A program made the position numbers and the translations under genes. Below the pieces are notes generated by a model. The model was not told the origin of the DNA. It saw nothing but the letters and a program-made list of their open reading frames with translations, and made no database searches. From Whalleya microplaca (Eukaryota > Ascomycota > Sordariomycetes > Xylariales > Xylariaceae), in the NCBI GenBank assembly GCA_022497155.1, contig MU385712.1, positions 371,765 to 435,764 on the forward strand: a stretch of DNA of 64,000 bases, in the 5' to 3' direction. How positions within the stretch are numbered: the first letter of the stretch is position 1; each line of letters starts with the position of its first letter. Positions 22,701-35,177 of this stretch are shown here, piece by piece.

Positions 22701-24269
22701 CCCGTGCGAAGTATTCGGTATGGTCAGGAAACTTTCGCAATATCCTATTCTTCGCCTCGGGTTCAGGTCCAAGGAGCATAACTCGAGTCGGGGTAACTTG
22801 CACCTTGTAGATCATAGTGAGATTCTGGCGGGCTCTCTCCGATATCAACTCCTTAGAGAGACCTTGACGGATCTCCTTCTCATTAGCTTCTATATAGCGC
22901 CAGAGTTCATTGAGATCAAATGTGCTTGCATCAGCGTTGGGGCCCGCAAATGGTATTTGGGAAAACAGCTTTTTAACCGCTTCGGCGGAAATAGGATCAG
23001 TTCCATCAGCGGTGGCGGCTCGGGCCTCTGCTAGACGTCTGAGAAGTCCCATGACTGTTTGCGGTAGCAAATAGCCATTTTGGGCCAATGCCTGGAACTG
23101 GAACAGAAGATCAAATGCCACTTTCTCTTTGGCATAAGACTGAATGAGTCTCTTAAGCTCCTTTAGTCCCGTAAGCATTTCGCTTTCTTGATGCACCATC
23201 CCAGAGAGATTATAGTGAGTTAGGTTGAGTCGCTCTTTTCTCTTGATTCTTTCAACTCTGTGATGGAAGTTATCGGCCGAGACAGAAAGACAGTAGACCA
23301 TAGATTGGCCTATAATATCTCTATGGGAGTTTCCAGTACCAGGTAGTTGAGATAAACGGATTCTGTCAGTACTCTTGGAGCCCGGAGTCTGCTGGGACAG
23401 GCTCATGCTACCAAATATACTAGCAAGACCATCAACGGCTGGTCCAACGCTGACTCGAAAGAAGCGTGGCGCTTCCCAAAGTGTCAATAACAACCAAGTA
23501 GGGTTTGTTGAGGCAATGACCTCATCAATGGTTCGATATGGCATCTCGGCACGTATATTGACGTCCTGCAGAGCAAAGGTGATGACAACGGCATGTCGGG
23601 CAAAAGTAGCAGTACTACGGTTTGTAATAGCCCATTCAATATCCGGAATGTAACAGGCTCTTTCCTTGCGATACTCATAGTGGCCACATGACAGACTTTG
23701 AAGCTCAAAAGCAACACTATTAGTGTTCTCAGGGGGTTTCTCATCCTTCTGCTGACGTTTGCGCTCCTCTGCCGCCTTGACAATGGTCTTCAGCAGAAAG
23801 GTATCAGGCGAATTCTTAGATTCCTTACAATACACATAGTTATTGAGAAGTGTAAGCCGGGCTCTGGTTCGCTGTTGACCATTCCGAGTCCATCCGGGCA
23901 CAGGAGTCTCGCCGTAAACTCTCAGGAATAATTCACCATCAGTGCGACGAAGGAAAGTGATGGAACCGACATGCTTGCCGCGTGACTTCTGGCAATCCCA
24001 GTCATAGATTTTCAGTCTGTCCTTACTGCGGCATACGAAGTCAGTATATTCTCAGTCTAAGCAATCCGACAGGTAGTTAGGAGTCACAGGCCCTATCTCG
24101 GGAGCGTTTGAGTCCCGGGTTATACTAGAAACTTTTGCTCCTAGAATAGGACGAAAGAGCAATTAATGAATCTGGATGCTACTCACACATGTGGCTCGAG
24201 TTGTTTTCGCAGACCTTGATCAGTGAGATCCTTCGGAAGGTTGCTCATGAAAATTTCCATTCCAGCCAT
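19719..24269 (-). CDS. RNA-dependent RNA polymerase (RNA silencing, QDE-1/SAD-1/RRP class)
   Basis: Seven exons: 24269-24187, 24025-about 22693, 22467-22316, 22178-20967, 20847-20665, 20567-20250 and 20187-19719. Together they give about 1,249 residues. A short RRM-like N-terminus (MEIFMSNLPKDLTDQGLRKQ) precedes the polymerase core. The catalytic loop is SGGDLDGD with Asp871, Asp873 and Asp875, the invariant triad of eukaryotic cellular RdRPs. Other family blocks are SHSSLRAHAVWFMAPF, TRVFSDGVGMIS, FQIRWAGAKGML and RSPALHPGDIQVRMA. The enzyme makes double-stranded RNA that Dicer turns into small RNAs for quelling, meiotic silencing or antiviral defence. The exon 2-3 junction is odd: the good donor at 22691 leaves phase 1 while the only usable acceptor (22468) needs phase 0. 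Which of the usual fungal paralogues this is cannot be settled by eye. Confidence 0.93.
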
Positions 24270-27058
24270 GATGGCCAAGATTATGCAGGCTTATTCTAGT
24301 ATTGGCGCAAAAGGTCTTGGTTGTAGACAGGCAAAGCGGATTATTGCAATGAGGAATATGTTATGGAACATAGGTCGGCGATGATGAAGACGGGATTTTC
24401 TTTGGACCAAGGAAGCGGGTCAAACGATGATCATGGAATGGACCGAATTCGATTAATTTTGAGGGAGCCGGTGTCCGTCCATGCGGATGGTCGCAGAAAT
24501 CAATCTGCACCTCTGTCGAGACAATGTGGTTGGGCTATAAGCTCATTGGTCATGAGAAAAAACCAACCCGTCGCAGCCTGCTGCAGGATGGACAAGAGTG
24601 ACGAAGCTTGGCCGGCGAATGGTCGGCTTATCGGGATCGCAGTGTCACACAAAGACAAAGCCTTGCCGTGCATCAAATCACAGTTAGGTAATGTTGGTCT
24701 GGCGGCAGAATTGCAATTACTCACAAGTGATGAAGAAGTGAGAGTTGTGTCTAGAGGCTCAAATGGCAAGTAGCTTAGGTCTAGGAAAGAAGGTAGCGTG
24801 CGCGAGATCGGATATGATTGGGGGAAACACAGCCAAGCTCAGCAGTGGGATACCTAGGCGTCAGGCACTAACTACAGGTATGGACTGGCTGGCATATGTA
24901 CTTAACAAAAGATTGAACAAACAGGAAGGCCTTTGTAGGAAGTGTAGGATGTTTATTCCGAGCTGATGAAAACTTCAAGTTACCGGGTAACGTTGCTGGG
25001 TAACAATCTACTGGCCGGTTCTGAACAACCACTAGGACATTCCATGTTAGGAAATTTATCAATATGCATGGGGCTCCGGTCTTGTCCAATAGAGATTGTC
25101 TAGTAGAGCTCAAGAGAAAGCAATGATCTGTTCTGGGCGGTTTGAAGCTTACGTGCCTAATGATGTCTGGGAGCAGGAATACAACCAGGGCAATTGTGGA
25201 AAAAGTTCTCGGTGCTCTGTGAATAGACTAAATAGAATACAATAATATACTGGGGAAAGATCTCTATCAGCTGTTGCGTAATGTGTTTGTAGTTCTCGAA
25301 ATTATACACACAACTAGGATTTTGCTGGTAGCAGGAGCAGAAGGTACTTAAGTAGTCAAGAGGGCGAATACATATGGAGTTAGAATATTGCTTCACAAAT
25401 GGCTTGGGCCGATATGTTTGTGCTGGTGATATAAAAATCATCTACATAACTTCTTGTCAAACTAAACAGGCTCCTCGAAGGGAAGAGGGAGACGGGAGAA
25501 GTACCAGATTGATGGGTAGTGAGTCCCGCACGAATAAGAATTCTTTCAAGCAATATATCCATACCGAACTACAAAGAAACACCATGTATTAATTAATAAA
25601 TCAATGGGTACTAACTGAGCATATACCTAGCTTATACTGACGAGTATATAGCTATCATAGTTATTACATGTATCATCATCATTTGGGTGCTATCGTGGTT
25701 ACTACCACCTTATGCCGGTAGATGAAAAGTTCTGAGTGACCATCGTATAGTTAACACGAAGGTCTCAAGTATTAAGCTCTCGGGACAACATTTTCCCGAG
25801 CTCCTGCAGCAACGGGGTCTATAACACTTACCCCTATCGTGGTAACAATTTTACGAGCAACTTAGGTCAGGCTAGTTACATCAGTGAACAGCTTGGATCC
25901 AGCATAGTACACCATACCGCGTGACGATGATCCATCAATCAGTCGGTCAATGGGGTTCTAAAACGACGAAGGGGATGAGCCTGACGAGCTGAGGGACCTC
26001 CAAATATCCGATCCAACTGTGAATACAGACAGCACTATTCATACCCAAGCTTAAACTTCTTTTTAGACTGACAATAATACTGATGAGATGGGAACTTAAT
26101 TATGAACTGTCGTGATAACCAGTAGTTTAGATGCAGGCGCGCTATACTGCACGTATACATGGTAGATATAATGATGTGGAAAGCGAAGAAATATAAGGTC
26201 CGTGAATAAGGGCACTGTATACAATAACGGTAAAAGTAATTTGTATGTTAGATTTAGGGTATATGGAATTCACACTTTTCTTAAGAAGCCTATTGATAGC
26301 GCCATTGGCCTTGCTTCATGTGTAACACTGGCTTGACCTCCTAGGATTATTGAACAATAATAGGAGCATCGGTGGAATAAGATGTCAACGACACACAAGA
26401 TGGGTTTACCTGGTTGGTGCACTTATTATATAGCTTCTCCAGCCGCGCGAGGCGTTCTGGCGAGTTCTTATATTCACGCATCTATCGCAGGATTAGGCTA
26501 TTGCCCTCGTATGATGGTATGTTTATTTAAAGGCCTGGCTTGTATCACCAGGGTGGCGTGAACATGTTTGATCTTAGGTTTTCTGTATTAATTTCATGTT
26601 TACCTAGGAGATCTTTGATGTACTTGCGATGCTGAGCTATTCCTAATCCTACCGAGAAATAAATGGGATGTATTATAAAACCATAAATCTAAGGATATGA
26701 CTACAACGATTATACGGACGGATTGCTAGCTAAGTCGCTCCAAAGAACCCGTGACGATACTATAAAAACCGATAAACCGGTGGAGGCTGCGGCAGCTTCC
26801 TAATATAGTGTAGCAAGCGACATGTCTATGTGGCCGCGTACGTCATACCAAGTGTAGCCTATTTCAACGCGCAGCCAAGTCAAGCTATAATACGAGCTAT
26901 ACAAAGATCTAGTAAGGCTGCAAGTACATGTAGATCATTGCCAACACATCTTTACTGAACTTTTGCCTTTGAATATGGTTTTTAGGTAGAGGACACTTAA
27001 TAGCAGCTTAGAATCATTCACATATACCCAAGTACGTATATCCCAACCAATAGATATA
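24270..27058. other. 2.8 kb gene-poor region upstream of RdRP
   Basis: It starts with the RdRP promoter. A 136-residue plus-strand frame (24363-24773) and shorter frames near 24.7-25.6 kb have no recognisable family or convincing splice partners. The rest, about 25.6-27.0 kb, is AT-rich with many stops on both strands and looks like non-coding or decayed sequence. Confidence 0.5.
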
Positions 27059-27709
27059 ATGATGTCTGTTGATGCCGAACGGCCGCGCATCACGCTGGGA
27101 CTCTCGCTCGACCCCAGGTCTCACAGCTACAGCTCCCCAACGCCACCCACCCTCTCGGTAACAGCGGCCTTGCACGCATCCTCGCCGATCACGGTCCTGA
27201 TCTGGCACAGCGCACTGCATCCACACCTGGCTCTCCGCCAGGGAGCCTTTCAGATTACGGACCTCAGCACAGCCACCGTTGTTAAGCAATTAAGCATCAT
27301 GCTGTCGCGAGCGCCGATCCAACGGAAGCTCGGGGGTCCTGATGACGCGCACTTCGTCACAATATATCCGGAAACCCCTGTCACGGTGTCTACGCTGTTT
27401 GGTAATCCCTCCGGGGTGGCCGGGAAGCCGCTTCCCGAGGGCCACGAGGGCCGGCTGCGGCAGGCCGCGGGGGGGATGGCGGTTGCGAGGTCTGTGTGTG
27501 GCGTCGATGGACTGAGGCTCGGAACCCGGTATAGGCTCGAGATCGTGGATGGAGTGCATCGGTCGTTGACCGTGGATTGGTGGAAATGGGGGACTAGGGA
27601 TGAGGTGCTCGCTAAGGAGTGCGAGCCAGCGGACTTAGGTGAGGGGGACGGTTCCTTGGTTATGGAAGCAGAAGATGGGTCCAAGGTAGAATTTGAAACC
27701 ACGGAATGA
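27059..27709 (+). CDS. Hypothetical protein, 216 aa
   Basis: A single-exon frame of 216 residues with much higher GC and coding-like codon use than its AT-rich flanks. The start could be either of two consecutive ATG codons (27059, 27062). The protein looks globular, with beta-rich repeats such as PRITLGLSLDPRSHSYSS near the N-terminus and LRLGTRYRLEIVDG near residue 165, and an acidic C-terminus. There is no signal peptide or membrane segment. It fits the type of small conserved fungal hypothetical proteins, but I do not recognise a named domain. It stands alone between two gene-poor regions. Confidence 0.65.
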   Translation: MMSVDAERPRITLGLSLDPRSHSYSSPTPPTLSVTAALHASSPITVLIWHSALHPHLALRQGAFQITDLSTATVVKQLSIMLSRAPIQRKLGGPDDAHFVTIYPETPVTVSTLFGNPSGVAGKPLPEGHEGRLRQAAGGMAVARSVCGVDGLRLGTRYRLEIVDGVHRSLTVDWWKWGTRDEVLAKECEPADLGEGDGSLVMEAEDGSKVEFETTE

Positions 27710-30329
27710 TCGCGAACAATGCGAAGGTTTCGTTCACTCTCTACTTCTGATCCCAGGCCTTCTATTTACTAGGCATTGAGAATGCCACTAGCCGAGCGAA
27801 TCTAAACCTCGCCGTCCTACATGGGACGGGAACTAGATCCAGAAAATACTTGGCAACAAAACCTTCCAGCCTATTAGAGATAAGCCTTGTTTTAAATTAC
27901 CCATTATAATATAATGTCGTCTTTCCACCCATGATATCGCCCGTTACGAAATGATGCGCTCGTCAGATCGATTAGATGGATCTCGGTGATGGGACAAAAA
28001 ACAAAGACAAAATCGAAGCGTAATTACTAAAATAAGGAAATCGGGTCACCTTTACGGTGTTAATATCCTGGCCTCTAACCTGTAAGCTGCTTAGAGTTAG
28101 GTATGAACTCGCCAGACATAATATTGTTTTTGCTCTATTCCACAGTGAAGTGCACGTCTTGCTTGAATACCTAGATCGGTCTAACTACAGCCCGGCAGCA
28201 GGGTGACACAAATCCCTAGCTCGCAGCATAGAAATTTAAGGCCGAATGAGGGATGATGGATGACAGTAAATAGATATTGACCATATTTAAAGCCCTATTC
28301 TATACTGAAGTGGCATGATCTAGACCCATCCTTCCGAGGCATCGTGATCCCCACTGATGTGCTCAGTCCAAGATACCTAGGACGGAAAGGCGGTCTGACC
28401 GACCGACTGTCAACCGCGGATGTGTCTCAATATTGCGGAGAACACCGGCGTGGCAAGCGGCCACTCGCGAGGGGTTGCTTTTTAAGGAACAAAGCAGACG
28501 GAGGGATCATCACCGAACGCGTTGAAGTCCCGAGCAAGTACGCAGTACCAGACAAGGTGGGGGCGCATGGTTGCTGAGGATCTGCCCAGGGAAGAGAGAA
28601 GCTTTTTGTTCTTTTATGAATCCTCGGCTTTTCCTTTCTTGAACGTGCAGTCAAGCCACGTATGCGTACCGATGTACAAGTGATGCGATCGTCAACCGTG
28701 GCGCAGGAAAAGGATCTCTGCCAAGTCTGCAGGTCCGACGTCCAGGCGTCTTATTAGCTTGCGCCGGCAGAGCGGCATGGGTCAAGCCTGGCATGCATTG
28801 CCGCAATGTAGTGCGGTGGCACATCCCTCGTATATTAGTAATCCCTCATCATTGTGCAGGATGCGTAGGACGTCGTAATCCGCATTTCGGATATCACTCA
28901 GATTTATGATCGTACTATCACCGGCAGAAGCCCACGTCAACATGGGGAGATTCATGCATGAAGTAAAGAAGTCCGTTGGAGTTTTTCGCTCGCGGAGATC
29001 TTCTTCCCCGACTGTTCTATTACCTGGTCTCAAAAACAGGTCTTCAATTCCTCCGAGCCATAGACTAAGGACGGCTCGAACGAGGGTCCCCAGTTGTTTG
29101 ACATGACGCTATACCACCTTTACTACTAGTTTAGCCTCGGCCGGTCCTTCAGGTGAGATAATGTCTACCCACATCTTAACAAATTATATCCCTACAATAA
29201 CCTACAGTACGCACTCTGTAGGTCCTGATATCTAATCAGAATACTAATGATTGGTAGTCTACACGTACGATATTAACTAACTTCGACGTCAACCTCGCCC
29301 GCATTCATATGTACCGTTATACTCTATAGATCTAGGCCAACATTCCATGGACATGATACGAACATATAAGGCATATTCATTGGGCATGTATTGATACTAT
29401 ACTCATAATTATCGAGTCAGAAACCATCAACAGTTGCCGCCAAGGTTCCATAATCGTACGGGTACGATACCGAGTTGAGCTACTGACTCAACCAAAAACT
29501 GGACTTTAGATCGATCATTTGTGTGAGATGCTGTGGAGAGCGTTATTACGCACGAAATCAGTAGGGATAACTAATACTTCATAGCTATCCCGCCTTAGCC
29601 CGTTCATCCCCTGCCACCCTAGTGCTGCATTTATGCCTAGGCTCTTAGTAATCTCCGCGATGTCCACGTTTTCATTTTGCCTTGAAACAGAACGATTTTG
29701 TCTAGGCGATAACGATGTGAGGCTCTTGAGACCCGTAGCGACTGCATCACTTTACTGCAAGAATGAACCTAATCGTAGGCTAATCTAAGGCTAATGGGCC
29801 GAACGGCAACTAACGGGTCTTCGATGGATTCATATCCGCGATAGCGCTAGGTACTCTACGATGCATACGATTTTATGACATCAAAGGATGGATGAGATCA
29901 AGCTACCTACCAGCTCCCAATCTCTGACGCCAGCCCAAGTGGACCAGCAAGTCCAAGCTGCCTCGGTTGCTCAGAAAATCTGGAGAGTAGATCACAAAAG
30001 ATGTGCATACCGCGGCCAGTGGCCATTTCAGTGAATTTCCTCTTCTTCGCCCCTTCCAATCAGAGCCGAGCCGAAGTCAGCTAGTCATTGTCTACCCTCG
30101 TATTTTCGCGATTTTCGCAGTACACTGCCCGTGTACGTGCCCTTTTGTTTACGTATACGCTTATTTACCTATACCTATCATACGGCATTCGGACCCATTG
30201 AACGCCTACTCCGATCTCTTTGTACAAGCGTGGCTTGGGATCTTCATATATATCGTGGTGTAGCCCCCCCAAAAAGGTTTGTGGCTCAATATGTCAATCG
30301 AGTGGTTCCTAGGCCGTACAGACGAGACA
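27710..30329. other. 2.6 kb gene-poor region upstream of CYP505
   Basis: Only short frames are present (for example 28344-28577 plus and 28782-29033 minus), without family similarity. The sequence is AT-rich except around 28.3-29.1 kb. The last few hundred bases should contain the CYP505 promoter. Confidence 0.45.
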
Positions 30330-33300
30330 ATGTCAGGAACAACGCCTATTCCAGAGCCTCCAGGTTTGCCATTCATTGGTAACCTAACTGAAATCGAGCG
30401 AGAGCTTCCTCTAAGATCCTTTACCTCACTTGCTGAGAAGTATGGTAAGTGTTGCTTGAGGAGAGACAGGTAGACAATCATCCTTCTGCTAATATCCCTC
30501 GAATAGGCGAGATATTTCGACTTCGCCGCCCTGGAAGTAACGTAGTCATATGTTCAAGTCATCGGCTTATAGACGAGCTCTGTGATGAGAAGCGGTTCGT
30601 CAAGATTCCTAGAGGTGCCCTCGAAGTAAGTGACCGGACCCAAGACCCATCCAAGTGAAGTCAATGGTACTAATGCAACGCCACAGGAAGTCCGAAATGG
30701 AGTTCATGATGGGTTATTCACCGTGGGTTGACAAATAATTATCGACACCGTCTTGAAGATTCTAACGAGAAGTCCAGGCTAGACCGGAGGAGCCTAACTG
30801 GGGTATCGCCCACCGAGGTTGGTTGCCGTGGACCTATGATCGTCCACTCAGACTGCTTACATTAGATAGTTTTGATGCCTGCGTTTGGCCCCATGTCAAT
30901 CCGGGGTATGTTTGATGAGATGCACGATGTCGCAACTCAACTTACCATGAAATGGGCCCGGTATGGCCCAGAGCATCCGATTGATGTTGCAGAAGATTTC
31001 ACCCGTCTCGCCCTTGACACACTCGCACTATGTTCAATGGGATATCGTTTCAACAGCTACTATACTACAGAATTACACCCATTTGTAGCTGCCATGGGTG
31101 ATTTCCTCACCGAGTCGGGTAACAGACCGAGAAGGCCAATGCCATCCTGGTTTTATCGAAAAGAAGATGCTAAATATGTGGAAGACATCGGCATGCTACG
31201 AAAAACAGCTGAGGGGGTCCTCGAGGAGCGGAAAAGCAGCAAGTCCACTCGAAAAGATCTTCTAGATGCCATGCTTAACGGCGTGGACCCCAAGACTGGA
31301 CAGCACATGAGTGACCAAAGCATCATTGACAATCTTATTACCTTCCTTATAGCAGGTCACGAAACGACTTCTGGACTACTTTCATTTTCCTTCTATGAGC
31401 TTCTGAAACACCCAGATGCGTACCGAAAGGCTCAAGAGGAGGTCGATACAGTTATCGGGAAAGGCCCCATTACTATCGAGCACATCTCTAAGCTCCCATA
31501 CATTGCAGCTGTAAGCCCATACCCCTATCTGCTGGCAGTGACATATACACCATTCATCAACACCAACCCTTATAGGTAAGGACACTGCTGATATATTCAC
31601 GTTATCATAGATATTGCGCGAGACTTTGAGAGTGGATTCGCCAATCACAATGTTCTCCGTGATACCTAGAGAGGATACGCTTCTCGCGGGACAATATCAC
31701 GTAAGCAAAGACGAGGCCATGGCACTGTTCGTCCAAAAGGCCCACCAGGATCCGGCCGTATACGGCGACGATGCACAAGAATTCAAGCCGGAACGCATGC
31801 TCGATGAAGATTTCAACAAACTGCCAAAGAACGCATGGAAACCTTTTGGCAACGGACTTCGAGGCGTACGTATTTTTCATTTTTGGTAACCCGTTTTCTC
31901 CTATACTCAGGCAGAAGTTGTTTTCGCGGGGTTCTTCATGACAACGAGCACAATTTAATATCTCATGTTCTAAGTCGAGTTATTATTAACTTGAAAAAAA
32001 CTACAGTGCATTGGCCGGCCGTTTGCATGGCAGGAAGCAATACTTGCTATGGCAATGTTGCTACAGAATTTCAATTTTGTCGCCCATGACCCAACTTATC
32101 GCCTAGCCTTGAAGCAAACCTTGACAATCAAACCGAAAGGCTTCCAAATGAGGGCTACTCTGCGTGATGGTCTCACGCCGACCCAATTGGAACATCGTTT
32201 GGCCGGCAAAGCGATGCCGCAAGAAGCTGTCAATGGGAAAGCAATTGGTGATTCTGGATCGTCTGCCGTAGGAGGCAACGAGAAGCCCATCACGGTCTTG
32301 TATGGAAGCAACAGTGGCACTTGCGAATCTTTGGCCCAGCGGGTAGCAAGCGACGCACCGAACCATGGGTTTAAGGTTACTAAGATCAATTCTATGGATA
32401 CAGCCCAAGGCGCACTGCCTAAGAATCAACCAGTTGTGATTATTACCGCATCATTCGAGGGACAACCTCCTGACAATGCGGCTCATTTTGTCTCATGGGT
32501 CGAGAACATTAAGGACAAGACATTGCTTGACGGCGTAAAATACGCTGTTTTTGGCGTCGGCCATCATGACTGGGTCCAGACCTTCCACAGGATACCAAAG
32601 TTGGTGGATAGCAAGCTGGAGGAAGCTGGTGGTGCTCGTATTGCCGATATAGGTCTGACAGATGTTGGGTCGGGCGACGCTTTTGCTGATTTCGAAACAT
32701 GGGAGGACGGTGTGCTGTGGCCGGCGCTTAAGAAACGGTATGGCACATCCGAAGACGTATCGAACACCTCGCAGGCCACTGGTTTAAGCATTTCGATCTC
32801 GAGTCCCCGCACATCCACTCTTCGCCAAGATGTCATGGACGGACTAGTCGTAGAGACCCGTACATTAACGGCTCCCGGGGAGCCGGTCAAGAAGCACATT
32901 GAAATTGCACTGCCAAGCGAAGAGACATATCGGGCCGGCGACTACCTCGCGGTTCTTCCCGTCAACCCGAAACAGACCGTAGAGCGAGCGATGCGATACT
33001 TTCATCTCCCATGGGATGTGCACATCACCATCGGCGGCAGCGGGATGACCTCTCTGCCTACGAACACATCACTCCCCGTACAAAACATTCTTGGTGCTTA
33101 TGTCGAACTGTCCCAGCCAGCAACTAGGAGGGTAAGCGAAAACCCAGGCCCCTTAATATTTCAATTCGCAGCCCTTTGAGAAACTCAACTAATAATTTAC
33201 TTAGAACATCAACGCTTTAGCTGCGGCCGCAAAGGATGACAAGGAAAGGGAGGCTCTAGAGAAACTTGCGGATGAGTCTTACGAAGGGGTCGCTGCCAAG

Positions 33301-34127
33301 CGCACTTCAATACTAGATCTATTAGAGGAGTACACGTCTGTCGACTTGCCACTGGGCGCCTTTCTCGCCATGCTCCCCCCAATGCGAGTAAGGCAATAGT
33401 ACGTACCAAAATATCCCCTGAAATCTAATAGTATACACTAACACGTCGCAGCTCCATCTCCTCCTCCCCTCTCTGGAACCCAACCCATGCAACCCTGACC
33501 TTCTCGCTCCTCGAGGCCCCGTCCAAGTCCGGTCATGGTAAGTACCTCGGCGTCGCGTCCTCGTACCTCGACTCGCTCGCGCCGGGCGACAAGCTGCACA
33601 TCTCGGTGCGGCAGTCGCACGCGGCCTTCCACCTGCCGCAGGACGTCGAGAACACGCCGATCATCTGCATCGCGGCCGGGTCCGGGCTCGCGCCCTTCCG
33701 CGGCTTCCTGCAGGAGCGCGCCGCCATGATGACCGCCGGCCGCAAGCTCGCGCCCGCGCTGCTCATCTTCGGCTGCCGCGCCCCCGAGCGCGACGACCTG
33801 TACGCCGACGAGCTTGCCGAGTGGGAGCGCCTCGGCGCCGTCACCGTCAAGCGCACGTACAGCCGTGCCCCTGAGAAGTCTGGCGGGCTCAAGTACGTGC
33901 AGGATATGCTGCGTGAGGAGAGGAAGGAGATCGGTCGCCTGTGGGAGATGGGCGCGAAGTTGTTTGTTTGTGGCTCCCGCGCTGTTGGCGAGGGCGTCAA
34001 GGATGTCGCTGTTGAGCTTATCATTATGGGCGAGAAGAAGAAGGGCAAGGAAATATCGGAAGAGGAGGCAAGGAAACTGTGGGAAGATATGCGCAATGCG
34101 CGGTATGCTACTGATGTTTTTGATTAA
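30330..34127 (+). CDS. CYP505-family self-sufficient P450 (P450-NADPH reductase fusion)
   Basis: Nine exons (30330-30444, 30507-30625, 30687-30722, 30778-30817, 30870-31510, 31611-31865, 32007-33131, 33205-33398, 33452-34127) join in phase to 1,066 residues, the usual length of P450foxy-type proteins. The P450 part has PIPEPPGLPFIGN at the start, the I-helix AGHETT (265-270), the K-helix LRETLR and the heme loop FGNGLRGCIGR with Cys403. The reductase part has the FMN loop LYGSNSGTCESLA, the FAD motif RQYSISSSP and the NADPH-binding AGSGLAPFRGFLQER. Family members hydroxylate fatty acids at sub-terminal positions, taking electrons from NADPH within the one chain. An alternative in-frame ATG is at 30291. 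The last exon is far more GC-rich than the earlier ones. Confidence 0.95.
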
Positions 34128-35177
34128 ACTTACCTATGAGGAGCAAGGGGCGTGGTGGATGGGATGGGTTGCTAGTATGAGTTTCGGTTTGTATATGAGG
34201 ATGGAATGATTGGCTATATGCACATATAAGATTGATACATATTAAAATTGCATAACATCTTGTCATTAGCACTAGGAGTCGGGCTGTTCAATATTCTACC
34301 TTATTTTTTCCAATAGTAGGTTAAGTCGGGTTTAGATGAAGATACATTTTCTTTAAGTCAACTCTTTCGATACTCATCCGTCCTAGGTTCGAAAACATAA
34401 CACATCAACTTCCCGTTTCCTTCTCGTCCCTTTTGCTCGTCGGCAATATGGTTAACATTTGTCTTCCATTGACCCCCTCATCTCGCTCCATTGCCTATAG
34501 GTTAGGAGTAGGATACCTTTGCGGCACTCTTGGTGACAGGATATTTTCAGTCGTTCAATATGAAACAACGAAAATATGTCCTTGCAAGGAAATGAATCAT
34601 CACATTTCATATTTAGCTCATAGGCACTCAGTTCAGATCCTATCGCTTATCCAGAACAAAGAAATTTGTGCAAGACTGGACAACATCAACCTATTCAAAG
34701 CATTCTGATATGAAGGTGCATATATGCTAGTTAAAGAGACTATTTAGGTCAACTTGTCAGCTCGTGACTTTTCAAAATGAGATGTGAGATGTGGCTATAA
34801 AGTCTTTGTTATGATGCCTTATACCGCATTCGGCAGTTAGTCCTCTCTATGGTGATTGAGACATTATGACTTCAGGAACCAGGGACAAAGAATTACGTGA
34901 CGCCGCAAGCGATAGTATTCCGTCATCGCGAAAGTAAACCTGAAAGTTAGCTGCCTATCTGGTTGACACGCATCCCAAGCCTCACCAAGGTCTCATAGTT
35001 ACGTAAATTTAGATTCTATGTAAAGGGGAAATCCTAGTTACATATACCCTTTCTATCTCCGCCGAGCTGAGCTGAGATGAGCTAAGTCGTGTCACGATAT
35101 CTAATCCACACTGCAGATCGTGTAAAACGACCTGCAAACACCCACTAGGAGGCACAGCCCCAGACACACCAGTGATC
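34128..35177. other. Intergenic region downstream of CYP505
   Basis: AT-rich spacer of about 1 kb. A 91-residue plus-strand frame (34433-34708) has no support. The end of the segment should carry the promoter of the gene starting at 35178. Confidence 0.45.

Noticed and set aside
24363..24773. 136-residue plus-strand frame upstream of the RdRP gene
   Set aside because: No family similarity, composition like its non-coding flanks, and it lies where the RdRP promoter should be.
28782..29033. 83-residue minus-strand frame
   Set aside because: No homology, no start context and no splice partners; likely chance.
33533..34096. 187-residue Ser-rich minus-strand frame
   Set aside because: Antisense to the NADPH-binding exon of CYP505.
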